64,000 nucleotides of DNA, from assembly GCA_003224055.1 (NCBI GenBank), contig QHYE01000013.1:52261-116260 (forward strand), in the 5' to 3' direction. The stretch's first letter is position 1; every line of letters begins with the position of its first letter. The DNA is from Acidobacteriota bacterium. Lineage in GTDB: Bacteria > Acidobacteriota > Terriglobia > Acidiferrales > UBA7541. Under the pieces are notes generated by a model, which had not been told where the DNA came from, ran no database searches, and saw nothing but the letters and a program-made list of their open reading frames with translations. Below, piece after piece: positions 43,856-52,134 of this stretch. Position numbers and translations under genes: made by a program.

Positions 43856-45529
43856 ATGCGTTCCAGCCTGATTCGCAGGTGTGCGTCAGCGGTGTGCCTT
43901 AGCGCGCTTCTACTGCTTTCCTATAGCGCGCCAACTCTCTTTGGACAGGGAGGCGAGCCGCAGTATTTTGCCATCCGCGGCGCGAAGGTCGTGCCGGTTT
44001 CCGGGCCGCCCATCGAAAACGCCACCGTGGTCCTCTCCCGGGGCATCATTACCGCCGTCGGGAAAGACGTGGCGATTCCACCGGAAGCGTGGGTCATTGA
44101 AGGCAAGGGCCTTACGGCTTATCCCGGTCTGGTGGATTCGTTCACGGATGTAAGCATCCCCGCCGCGCTGGCCCCAACTGGAGGCGAAGGAGGACCGCGC
44201 CGCCCGCAGGAAGCGTCTCGTGGCCCGCAGGACCGACCGGGTTCCACGCCGTGGCGGAGCGCGGCGGACGAAGTCAGCCTCAGCGACAAGCGCATCGAAA
44301 CCTGGCGCAACGCGGGCTTCACGACCGTGGTGTCCGCGCCGAAGGGCGGATTCTTTCCGGGTCAGGCGGCCGTGCTCGATCTTGGGGGAGAGCGCGCCGG
44401 TGACCTGGTTGTGAAATCGCCTGTGGCGATTCCCGTGTCGCTGCAGACCTCGGGAGGTTTCGGCAGCGGATTTCCTAGTTCGCTCATGGGTGTGCTCGCT
44501 TATGTTCATCAGGTCTGGCTGGACACGGACTGTAGCAGCAAAGCGCAAGCCGCGTACGAAAAAAATCCGCGCGGCATCGAGCGTCCCCGATATGACCGCA
44601 CGGAAGCCGCGCTCGCGGATGCGCTGGAAGATCACGCGCTGGTTCTGATTCCCGCGAATAATTCCGTGCAACTCCGCCGCGCGCTGGAATTGGTCGATCG
44701 CTGGCAAGTGAAAGGCGTTCTCTATGGCGGGCAGATGGGCTATGAGGTTGCCCCCGAAGTCGCCGCCAAGAAACTTTCCGTGCTTGTGAATCTGAAATGG
44801 CCCGAGGGCGAGAAAGATGCCGACCCCGAGGACAAGCCTTCACTGCGAACACTGCAGTTTCGCGATCGCGCACCGTCTTCGCCGGGAGCGCTTGCCAAGG
44901 CCGGCGTGAAATTCGCGTTTTATTCCGGCGGGATCACCACGCCGAAGGATATTGTTAAAGCGGCGAAAAAATCCATTGACGCGGGTCTCGCGCCGGAGGC
45001 CGCGATTCGTGCGTTGACCCTCTCGCCCGCGGAAATTTTTGGCATTGCCGACCGGCTGGGCTCCATCGAAAACGGGAAAATCGCGAATCTGGTGGTCACC
45101 GACGGCGATCTCTTCGAGGAAAAAACAAAAATCAAGCTGGTTTTTGTGGACGGACGTAAATACGAGCCGCGCGAACCGGAGAAACCGAAAGACGCCCCGA
45201 AAGGCGACATCACGGGGAAATGGAAACTTTCCTACACGACGCCCGAAGGCCCCGAGGAATCCACGGCGGACCTCACCATGGAGAAAGATGGCACGGTTTC
45301 CGGCACGGTCTCAGGCAAGCGCGGCACAACCAGTATCATCAGCGGCTATTTGAGCGGAGACAAATTCAGCTTCACGATTAATATTCCACTCGACCAGGGG
45401 CCGACGGACGCGACATTCAGCGGAACGTTCGACGGGACTTCGCTGAAGGGCGCCATCAGCGTCCTTGGCCTCTCGATCGACTTTACCGGCGTTAAACCCG
45501 GGAGCTCGGTTCTGCGAGGTGAGCGATGA
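43856..45529 (+). CDS. Secreted amidohydrolase-fold protein lacking the metal-binding HxH
   Basis: A 557-residue exported protein. The signal peptide is CASAVCLSALLLLSYSAPTLFG. The body is an amidohydrolase fold: the N-terminal composite beta part (FAIRGAKVVPVSGPPIENAT, GIITAVGKDVAIP) and the C-terminal part (AEIFGIADRLGSIENGKIAN, LVVTDGDLFEE) are standard. At the point where active enzymes read PGxxDxHxH this one reads YPGLVDSFTDV, with Phe and Asp in place of both His; the later His ligands are not evident. It is probably not a metal-dependent hydrolase in the usual sense. After the fold comes a beta-rich extra domain (about 450-557, GDITGKWKLSYTTPEG, MEKDGTVSGTVSG). GAGGAG fixes the start. 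The stop overlaps the next gene (ATGA). Confidence 0.82.
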   Translation: MRSSLIRRCASAVCLSALLLLSYSAPTLFGQGGEPQYFAIRGAKVVPVSGPPIENATVVLSRGIITAVGKDVAIPPEAWVIEGKGLTAYPGLVDSFTDVSIPAALAPTGGEGGPRRPQEASRGPQDRPGSTPWRSAADEVSLSDKRIETWRNAGFTTVVSAPKGGFFPGQAAVLDLGGERAGDLVVKSPVAIPVSLQTSGGFGSGFPSSLMGVLAYVHQVWLDTDCSSKAQAAYEKNPRGIERPRYDRTEAALADALEDHALVLIPANNSVQLRRALELVDRWQVKGVLYGGQMGYEVAPEVAAKKLSVLVNLKWPEGEKDADPEDKPSLRTLQFRDRAPSSPGALAKAGVKFAFYSGGITTPKDIVKAAKKSIDAGLAPEAAIRALTLSPAEIFGIADRLGSIENGKIANLVVTDGDLFEEKTKIKLVFVDGRKYEPREPEKPKDAPKGDITGKWKLSYTTPEGPEESTADLTMEKDGTVSGTVSGKRGTTSIISGYLSGDKFSFTINIPLDQGPTDATFSGTFDGTSLKGAISVLGLSIDFTGVKPGSSVLRGER

Positions 45530-47031
45530 GAGGCGCAACGATGAAGCGAAGCATCGCCGGATTGGCTATTACATTTTTTGCTGGCCTCGCACCGCACGCC
45601 TTGCGTGCCGCGAATCCGCCCGACGCGCCATCCGTCATCCTGATTCAGAACGCGACGGTTCTCACCGTTTCGCACGGGACCATCGGGCACGGGTCCATCC
45701 TGATTAAGGATGGCAAGATCGTCGAGGTCGGACAGTCCATCAAGGCGCCCAAGGATGCGCAGATCATTGATGCCGCCGGACAATTCGTCATGCCGGGCAT
45801 CATCGATTGCCATTCGCATATCGCCGTGGACGGCAGCGTCAACGAGGGCAGCGTGTCTGTTTCGTCGATGGCGAATATTGCCGAGGTGATCGATTCCGAC
45901 GATATTGACATTTATCGTGATCTCGCCGGCGGCGTGACAACCGCCAATATTCTTCACGGTTCCGCCAATGCCATCGGAGGACAGACCGAAGTGATCAAGC
46001 TGCGCTGGGGCCAGCCTGCCGCGAAGCTGCTGTTCGAAGGTGCGCTGCCGGGAATCAAGTTTGCCCTGGGCGAAAACCCCAAGCGCTCGAACTTCAGTCT
46101 TCCCGGGCAGCCCAAGCGGTATCCGGCCACGCGCATGGGCGTGGAAGAGACCATTCGCGGCGCGTTCACGGAAGCGCGCGACTACAAGAAGACCTGGGAC
46201 GATTACCACAAGCGCGTTTCCGCCGTAGAAAAAAATCTCATCCCGCCGCGCCGCGACCTCAAGCTCGATCCGCTGGTGGAAGTGCTCGAAGGCAAGCGCT
46301 ATGTGCATTCGCATTGCTACCGCGAAGATGAAATCCTGATGCTGCTTCGCGTCGCGAAAGAGTTCGGCTTCAAGATCCGGACGTTTCAGCACGTCCTCGA
46401 AGGCTACAAAGTTGCCGATGAATTGGCCGCTGCCGGAGTCGGTGCGTCAACCTTTTCGGATTGGTGGGCGTACAAGGTGGAAGCCTACGACGCGATTCCG
46501 TACAACGCGGCGTTGATGACGCGCCGCGGCGTGAACGTCTCCATCAATTCCGATGACGCGGAGGAAGCCACGCATCTCAATCAGGAGGCCGCGAAGAGCA
46601 TGAAGTTCGGCGGCCTGTCGCATGAAGAAGCGCTCAAGCTGGTCACGCTGAATCCCGCGATGCAGCTTGGCATTGACAAGCGCGTAGGGTCGATTGACGT
46701 CGGCAAGGACGCCGACCTGGTGATCTACAATCATGATCCGCTCAGCGCGTACGCGGTCGTGCAGAAGACGCTGATCGATGGCCGGGTGTACTTCGACCGC
46801 CAGCGCGACATCGCGCAGCGCTCCGAACGCGAAAAGGAGAAGAAGGCGCTCATCGAAAAGGAAAAGAAGTCCGCTGAGAAAAAGCCGGACGTGACCGTGC
46901 CCATCGGCCCGAAACCGGACGAAAAGAAACCGGACGCCAAGAAACCGGAAGAGAAAAAACCAGAAGAAAAGAAGCCGGAAGAAAAACCCAAGCCGCCAGC
47001 GCTGGTGAGTTCCACCGGGGGTGCGCAGTGA
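45526..47031 (+). CDS. Secreted amidohydrolase with intact metal site
   Basis: A 501-residue exported imidazolonepropionase/dihydroorotase-like amidohydrolase. The signal peptide (IAGLAITFFAGLAPHALRA) is followed by the composite beta domain. The metal site is complete by eye: PGIIDCHSHIAVDG gives His96 and His98, YVHSHCY His264/His266, FQHVLEG His289 and INSDDAEEA Asp343. It probably hydrolyses a cyclic amide or a dipeptide-like substrate in the periplasm (inference). The C terminus (about 425-501) is a Lys/Glu/Pro-rich low-complexity tail with repeated KKPEE units. It overlaps both neighbours by four bases (ATGA in front, GTGA behind), so the three amidohydrolase genes are translationally coupled. 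Confidence 0.88.
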   Translation: MRGATMKRSIAGLAITFFAGLAPHALRAANPPDAPSVILIQNATVLTVSHGTIGHGSILIKDGKIVEVGQSIKAPKDAQIIDAAGQFVMPGIIDCHSHIAVDGSVNEGSVSVSSMANIAEVIDSDDIDIYRDLAGGVTTANILHGSANAIGGQTEVIKLRWGQPAAKLLFEGALPGIKFALGENPKRSNFSLPGQPKRYPATRMGVEETIRGAFTEARDYKKTWDDYHKRVSAVEKNLIPPRRDLKLDPLVEVLEGKRYVHSHCYREDEILMLLRVAKEFGFKIRTFQHVLEGYKVADELAAAGVGASTFSDWWAYKVEAYDAIPYNAALMTRRGVNVSINSDDAEEATHLNQEAAKSMKFGGLSHEEALKLVTLNPAMQLGIDKRVGSIDVGKDADLVIYNHDPLSAYAVVQKTLIDGRVYFDRQRDIAQRSEREKEKKALIEKEKKSAEKKPDVTVPIGPKPDEKKPDAKKPEEKKPEEKKPEEKPKPPALVSSTGGAQ

Positions 47032-48371
47032 AGGCGATTTTCTTGTCTCGCAAACTGATTTGCTTCCTTGGGCTCCTTTGCTTCCTTCCTGCTGCAGTTG
47101 CTCAATCTCAGCCATCGGGCACCGTCGCGATCACGCACGCGAAGATTCTCACGCTCGCGGGCAACACCATCGATGATGGCACAGTGGTCATCCGCGATGG
47201 GAAAATTGCCGCCGTAGGCGCAAGCGTGGACGTTCCCGCGGGCGCTCAGATCATTGACGCCAAGGGCCTGCAGGTTTATCCGGGAATGTTCGATGCCATC
47301 ACGCAGATGGGCTTGCGCGAGATTGGAGCAGTGAGCTCCACCGTCGATTCGAACGAAACCGGGAATTACAACCCGGACGTGATCGCGGCAACCGCGGTCT
47401 TACCTTCGAGCGAGCATATTCCCGTGACGCGGGCAGCGGGCATCACGGAAGTTCTTGCGGTTCCGGCGAGCGGCGGCATGGACTCGTTTGGCTCGAGCGG
47501 GGTGCTCGGCGGGCAGGCTTCAGCGATTCATCTTTCCGGTTGGACGATCGATGAAATGCTCTTGAAGAAAAGCGCGGCGATGGTGCTGAATTGGCCGGAG
47601 ATCGAAACACGAACGTTTGATTTTGCGACCTTCACGCGAAAAGAAAAATCTTTCAGCGAAGCCAAGCAGGAATACGAGAAGCAAGTGAACGAACTCGGGG
47701 ATTGGCTGGAGCGCGCCCGCCACTATGCGCGGGCCCTGGAGAAAGGATCTGCGGCGAAGTACGAGCGCGACGTAAAACTGGAAGCGCTCGCGCCGGTGAT
47801 TCGCGGCGAGCTGCCCGTGCTGGTGTTTGCCGATCGGGCCCGCGACATTCGCAACGCCGTCGAGTTTTGCGAAAAACAAAAGCTGCGCATGATTCTCGCC
47901 GGCGGTTCCGAGGCCTATAAGGTCAAGGATCTGCTGCGTTCGAAAGGCATACCCGTAATTCTTCGTCCGACTCTAACATCGCCGCTCGACGAGGACGATC
48001 CCTACGATCGTCTGCTCTCCCAGCCTGCGGAGCTTGCGGCTGCCGACGTGAGGTTCGCCTTCGCGAGTTTCGACAATTCCTTCGCGCGGCGCCTGGGCCA
48101 GAACGCGGCCAACGCCGTGGCCCACGGCCTGCCGTATGACGAAGCGCTGCGAGCCGTGACCGTTTATCCGGCCCGCATCTTCGGCCTGGACAATCAAATT
48201 GGAACGATCGAGCCGGGCAAAATCGCCAACCTTATTGTCACCAACGGCGATCCGCTCGAGCTGACCACCGACGTGCGCTACCTTTTCATACGAGGCCAGC
48301 TCACGTCCACGAACAACCGGCACAAGTGGCTTTATGAGAAGTATCTCAACCGCCCAAAGCCAGTGAATTGA
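47028..48371 (+). CDS. Secreted amidohydrolase-fold protein lacking the metal-binding HxH
   Basis: A 447-residue exported protein starting with GTG inside the stop of the preceding gene. Signal peptide LICFLGLLCFLPAAVAQS. Amidohydrolase framework is clear (VAITHAKILTLAGNTIDDGT, VVIRDGKIAAVGASVDVP, LDNQIGTIEPGKIANLIVTN). At the metal site it reads YPGMFDAITQMGL, with Ile and Gln where His-x-His is expected. Other expected ligand positions are also replaced (VLVFADRARDIRN, MILAGGSEAYKVK). It is therefore probably a catalytically altered or structural partner of the intact middle enzyme. It is shorter than the other two and has no C-terminal extra domain. Confidence 0.82.
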   Translation: MKAIFLSRKLICFLGLLCFLPAAVAQSQPSGTVAITHAKILTLAGNTIDDGTVVIRDGKIAAVGASVDVPAGAQIIDAKGLQVYPGMFDAITQMGLREIGAVSSTVDSNETGNYNPDVIAATAVLPSSEHIPVTRAAGITEVLAVPASGGMDSFGSSGVLGGQASAIHLSGWTIDEMLLKKSAAMVLNWPEIETRTFDFATFTRKEKSFSEAKQEYEKQVNELGDWLERARHYARALEKGSAAKYERDVKLEALAPVIRGELPVLVFADRARDIRNAVEFCEKQKLRMILAGGSEAYKVKDLLRSKGIPVILRPTLTSPLDEDDPYDRLLSQPAELAAADVRFAFASFDNSFARRLGQNAANAVAHGLPYDEALRAVTVYPARIFGLDNQIGTIEPGKIANLIVTNGDPLELTTDVRYLFIRGQLTSTNNRHKWLYEKYLNRPKPVN

Positions 48372-48407
48372 TCCATGGCGCCCGCTGCGCTGCAGGATGG
48401 AATTGTG

Positions 48408-48455
48408 AGACGCGCCAGCCTGGTGGATCCCATGGTGGCCCTGCGCTACGAATGA
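48408..48455 (+). pseudogene. Relic of an ADOP permease C terminus
   Basis: Fifteen codons read [15 protein letters not shown] and stop with TGA. This is the same ending as the four permeases in the window (for example ASLVDPMVSLRYE at 29876, [11 protein letters not shown] in the others). Nothing upstream in frame resembles a permease, and the stretch lies in the 171-base gap between the last amidohydrolase and the next gene. It is best explained as the leftover 3' end of a deleted or rearranged permease gene. Confidence 0.7.
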
Positions 48456-48542
48456 CAGGGTTCTGCCCTCCGGCAAAGCGCGGATTCTCACAGCATTGTG
48501 CGAAACTTTCTGCGCGGGATTGCGTTCCTACACTTGAGCCTT

Positions 48543-50123
48543 ATGCGCACACCCTTTCGTATCATCCTCATTGCGTTGATCCTGACCGGCACGGCTTGTC
48601 CTGCGCGCGCGCAGGAAGCAGGAAAGATTGTCGCGCAGTACGTCAAGGCTGCCGGCGGGTCGAAGGCTCTGAGCAAGATCCAAACACTCACGCTGGAAGG
48701 AACGTTCACGAGCGGCGACGGTAAAGCCGGGACATACACCCTCGATACCAAACTGCCCAATCGCTACTACATGGAACTGCTCGTGAATGAAAAGAGCTGG
48801 ATTGAAGCCTACAACGGAAAGTCTGCCTGGCATCAAACCGCGGGCGGAGAACCCGGCACGCTAGTCGGTCCCGAAGGAATGCAACTGGAAGCCACGGCGC
48901 AGTATTACAACTCTCATCTAGTCAATCCCAAAAAGATCAAAATGGCGGTGACTTTCGTTGGTCACGCACAAGTGCGCGGGAAGGACGCGCTGCAGCTGGA
49001 GGTGACTGCGCCAACCGGCGTGAAGCTGCAGGTGTTCTTCGATCCCCAGACTCACCTGATCGTGAAGGAAGCCGCGACGGTAGGCGGCGTCGAGGAAGAG
49101 ATTCTGTACGACGATTACCGCGCGGTCGAAGGCGTGAAGCTTCCTCACAAGATTGAATTGCACCGTGCCGGCGACAAATACGATATCAGCGTGACACGCG
49201 CGGTCATCAGCGGAACCGTGGGCGAGCGCGTCTTCGACTTCCCGAAAAAGTCGCAAGTGCAGTTGCCGGACCTCAGGGCGCTCTTCAAGGAAATCGACGA
49301 GAATCAGAAAGCCACCGACAAAATCCGGGAGAACTACGCAGGCTCGCAATCTGAAGAAGAGATGGAGTTCGAGGGCGACGGCCGGGTGAAGAAGCGCGAG
49401 GCCAGTGAGTACACCTTTTTCTACCTCAACGGTCATGAAGTGACGACGCTGGTGAAAAAAGACGGCAAGGAGCTGAGCGCCGAGGATCAGAAGAAAGAAA
49501 ACGACAAGACCCGCAAACGAATCGAGGAGCTGCAGAAGCGCGAAGCCAAGAAAGAAGCCAAGGAAGAAAAAGCCCGGCAAGCAGGGAAGGAGGAAGACAA
49601 GGATGAACCCGGGATTGAAGTGTTCCTGCGCGCGTGCCAGTTTGTGAATCCGCGCCGCGAGCGATTCCGCGGGCTGGACGTGCTGGTGTTCGATTTCGAG
49701 CCAAATCCGGATTTCAAGCCGCGCAAGCTGGTGGAGAAAATTGTGCAGAAACTTGCCGGGGTCGTGTGGGTAGACGAAAAAGCGCACCAGGTAGCCCGGC
49801 TGGAGGCCTATTTCGTCGGCGATGTAAAGATTGCTGGCGGCTTGCTCGCGAATTTGCAAAAAGGAACCAGCTTTGTCTTCGAGCAGGCTTTTGTGAATAA
49901 CGAAGTGTGGCTCCCCACTTACGGAGAAGCGCACATCGGCGTGCGGTTCCTGCTGGTAAAGGGCATCAAGGCCCGCGTTGTGACGCGCTACTGGGACTAC
50001 AAGAAATTTAACGTGGAGACCCTCTCCACGATCGCAAAGCCCAAGGGCGCTGCCGATGCGCCCCGGGATCCCCCCAACCCGCCCCCAGTAAGACTGCGCG
50101 TCGATAAGCCCGCTATCCAATAG
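48543..50123 (+). CDS. Exported protein with outer-membrane lipoprotein-sorting-like domain
   Basis: A 526-residue secreted protein with signal peptide (RIILIALILTGTACPARAQ). The first 230 residues resemble LolA/LppX-type half-barrels found in many acidobacterial secreted proteins (VAQYVKAAGGSKALSKIQTL, LPNRYYMELL, YDDYRAVEGVKLPHKIELHR). A strongly charged helix (about 325-375, KKENDKTRKRIEELQKREAK) separates this from a second beta-rich domain (about 380-500; VVWVDEKAHQVARLEAYFVG, RYWDYKKFNVET). The function is unknown; binding of a lipid or hydrophobic ligand is the fold-based guess. The ATG at 48543 was chosen to give a normal signal peptide. A Pro-rich tail follows the second domain. Confidence 0.65.
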   Translation: MRTPFRIILIALILTGTACPARAQEAGKIVAQYVKAAGGSKALSKIQTLTLEGTFTSGDGKAGTYTLDTKLPNRYYMELLVNEKSWIEAYNGKSAWHQTAGGEPGTLVGPEGMQLEATAQYYNSHLVNPKKIKMAVTFVGHAQVRGKDALQLEVTAPTGVKLQVFFDPQTHLIVKEAATVGGVEEEILYDDYRAVEGVKLPHKIELHRAGDKYDISVTRAVISGTVGERVFDFPKKSQVQLPDLRALFKEIDENQKATDKIRENYAGSQSEEEMEFEGDGRVKKREASEYTFFYLNGHEVTTLVKKDGKELSAEDQKKENDKTRKRIEELQKREAKKEAKEEKARQAGKEEDKDEPGIEVFLRACQFVNPRRERFRGLDVLVFDFEPNPDFKPRKLVEKIVQKLAGVVWVDEKAHQVARLEAYFVGDVKIAGGLLANLQKGTSFVFEQAFVNNEVWLPTYGEAHIGVRFLLVKGIKARVVTRYWDYKKFNVETLSTIAKPKGAADAPRDPPNPPPVRLRVDKPAIQ

Positions 50124-50193
50124 TTCTCTGAAAACGCCGATTCTCCGAGATATACTTTCCGTCCGCCCACGTTTTCACCGGAGGGGTCTGTAA

Positions 50194-51522
50194 ATGAATG
50201 GCCGCCTTTTGTTCACCCTGGTGCTTCTCCTGTCTGCGGCATTGTCGTTTGGCCAGTCGACAAGCTCGCCTGCGCCGTCCGCAGCTCCGACGTTTACCAG
50301 AGACGTAGCCCCGATTCTTCAGAGGAATTGCCAAGTTTGCCATCGGCAGGGCGAAGCTGGACCATTTTCTATGCTGACCTATGAACAGACCCGGCCTTGG
50401 GCCATGGCGATGAAATTGGACGTGCAAACGGGAAAGATGCCGCCGTGGTTTGCTGATGCTCGCTACGGCAAATTCTCCAACGCTATGAGTCTCAGCCCTT
50501 CCGAAATCGAGACGCTTGCGAAGTGGGCCGATGCCGGCGCGCCGAAGGGCGATCCCAAGGACATGCCTCCGCCGGTCGAATGGGTGGAGGGCTGGGGCAT
50601 CGGGAAACCCGATCTCGTCTACGAACTGCCTGTGCCGTTCGACGTTCCTGCTTCCGGCGTGATCGACTACCAGCACGTGATCGTCCCCACCGGATTCACC
50701 GAAGACAGGTGGATCCAGGCCGCCGAAGTCCGCCCTACCGAGCGCACGATCGTTCATCACATCATCGCCTTCGTTCGTGAACCGGGCTCAAACTGGTTCC
50801 GCGAGCAAAAGCCGGGTGTCTTCTTCACCGCGCCTCAGGTCAAAACGAAAGAGCAACCGGATACCAGCGCTCTTCCCAGCGATTTCCTCGTCGGCTACGC
50901 GCCGGGTCAGCCTCCCGAGATTCTTCGCCCGGGCCAGGCCAAGCTCATCAAAGCCGGCTCAGACATTATTTTTCAGGTCCACTATACACCCCACGGCCAT
51001 GCCACTCGCGATCAGTCAAGACTCGGCATCATCTTTGCAAAGGAGCTGCCGAAAGAACGGGTGCTTACTTTGTCTGCCACCAACGGCACTTTCAAAATCC
51101 CGCCCGGTCATCCCAACTATCGCGTGGATGCCAGTTTTGAAGTCGGAACGGACGTGAAGCTCTCCGGCCTGCACCCGCACATGCACGGTCGCGGCAAAGA
51201 TTTTGAATATCGCGTGCTGTACCCATCGGGCGAAAGCAAGAAGCTTCTCAGCGTGCCTCACTACGATTGGCATTGGCAGAATTGGTACAATCTTGAAGAG
51301 CCGATCGTTTTGCCCAAGGGCACAAAAATCGAATGCACCGCTCATTTCGACAATTCCCCCAGCAATCCCGAAAACGCCGACGCCACAAAGGAAGTCACCT
51401 GGGGCGAGCAAAGCTGGGACGAAATGATGGTAGGCTTTTTCAATCTCGTCTTTGACGCCAAAATGCCGGTCGAGAATCTCTTCCTAGATAGGAAAAACCC
51501 CAGCGGCGTCGCTCGCAATTAA
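50194..51522 (+). CDS. Cytochrome c / copper type II ascorbate-dependent monooxygenase-like protein
   Basis: A 442-residue exported protein joining two modules. After the signal peptide (LLFTLVLLLSAALSFGQ), residues about 33-125 are a cytochrome-c-like domain with one heme site CQVCHRQGEAGPFSM and Met residues (TGKMPPWF) that could be distal ligands. The rest resembles peptidylglycine monooxygenase-like copper proteins. RTIVHHIIAF and VHYTPHGH supply His of the first copper site, LHPHMHGRGKDF the second, and WDEMMVGFF a possible Met ligand. The known family hydroxylates C-H bonds using two coppers; here the substrate is unknown. Heme in the same chain could supply electrons (inference). GGAGGGG precedes the ATG. 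A hairpin at 51528-51553 may end the transcript. Confidence 0.85.
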   Translation: MNGRLLFTLVLLLSAALSFGQSTSSPAPSAAPTFTRDVAPILQRNCQVCHRQGEAGPFSMLTYEQTRPWAMAMKLDVQTGKMPPWFADARYGKFSNAMSLSPSEIETLAKWADAGAPKGDPKDMPPPVEWVEGWGIGKPDLVYELPVPFDVPASGVIDYQHVIVPTGFTEDRWIQAAEVRPTERTIVHHIIAFVREPGSNWFREQKPGVFFTAPQVKTKEQPDTSALPSDFLVGYAPGQPPEILRPGQAKLIKAGSDIIFQVHYTPHGHATRDQSRLGIIFAKELPKERVLTLSATNGTFKIPPGHPNYRVDASFEVGTDVKLSGLHPHMHGRGKDFEYRVLYPSGESKKLLSVPHYDWHWQNWYNLEEPIVLPKGTKIECTAHFDNSPSNPENADATKEVTWGEQSWDEMMVGFFNLVFDAKMPVENLFLDRKNPSGVARN

Positions 51523-51527
51523 TCCTG

Positions 51528-51553
51528 CCAGCAGCCCGGAGCGAAGCTGCTGG
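51528..51553 (+). terminator. Hairpin after the copper/heme protein gene
   Basis: CCAGCAGC (51528-51535) pairs perfectly with GCTGCTGG (51546-51553) around a 10-base loop, six bases past the stop codon. No T run follows, so it may be an mRNA-end stabiliser or a weak terminator. Confidence 0.4.
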
Positions 51554-51613
51554 GTCCTGCCCCAAGTGCTTTCCCTAGTCCGACTTTCAGCGCGCACAGT
51601 CAGTTGAGATAGA

Positions 51614-52102
51614 ATGCGGCGCATGAACTTGGAGCGCTCTCAAGGCGAGCCTGCCAACTTTGGCGCACCGTGGGTTTTTCTGTGTCTTGCCTTTTGCACC
51701 CACGTCGCGGACGAGGCGCTTACGGGCTTCCTTCCGGTTTACAATGCCACCGTTCTTGCCATGCGCAGTGAATACGCGTGGTTTCCGATGCCCACCTTTG
51801 AATACCGCGACTGGCTGGTCGGGCTTATTGTCGCGAATATCGTCTTCTTGCTGCTAACGCCGTTTGCGTTTCGAAATGCGCGGTGGCTGCGCCCGTTGGC
51901 GTATTTTTTCGCTGGCGTCCATTTGCTGAACGGTACGGGCCACACGCTCGCAACAATCTTCGGGCAGACTGTTTCTTCGGTCCACTTTCCACGCCCCGCA
52001 CCGGGCTTTTATTCCTCGCCGCTGCTCATCGCGGGATCCATCTATCTCCTGGTTCGATTGAGGGACAGTGCCCAGGGGCCGGGCGAGGCCGTCTATTCTT
52101 AA
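51614..52102 (+). CDS. Integral membrane protein, HXXEE-like
   Basis: A protein of about 160 residues with four predicted spans. The start may be ATG 51614 or 51623. The first helix carries FLCLAFCTHVADEALTGF, where HVADE resembles the HxxEE signature, and a later helix has FAGVHLLNGTGHTLAT, matching the second His pattern of that family. The family is unassigned in function; the conserved His/Glu in membrane helices suggests metal or proton chemistry. It is followed 32 bases later by the Gfo/Idh/MocA gene. Confidence 0.6.
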   Translation: MRRMNLERSQGEPANFGAPWVFLCLAFCTHVADEALTGFLPVYNATVLAMRSEYAWFPMPTFEYRDWLVGLIVANIVFLLLTPFAFRNARWLRPLAYFFAGVHLLNGTGHTLATIFGQTVSSVHFPRPAPGFYSSPLLIAGSIYLLVRLRDSAQGPGEAVYS

Positions 52103-52134
52103 TTGAGCAAATCGATGCCTTGAAGGAGGCTCAC

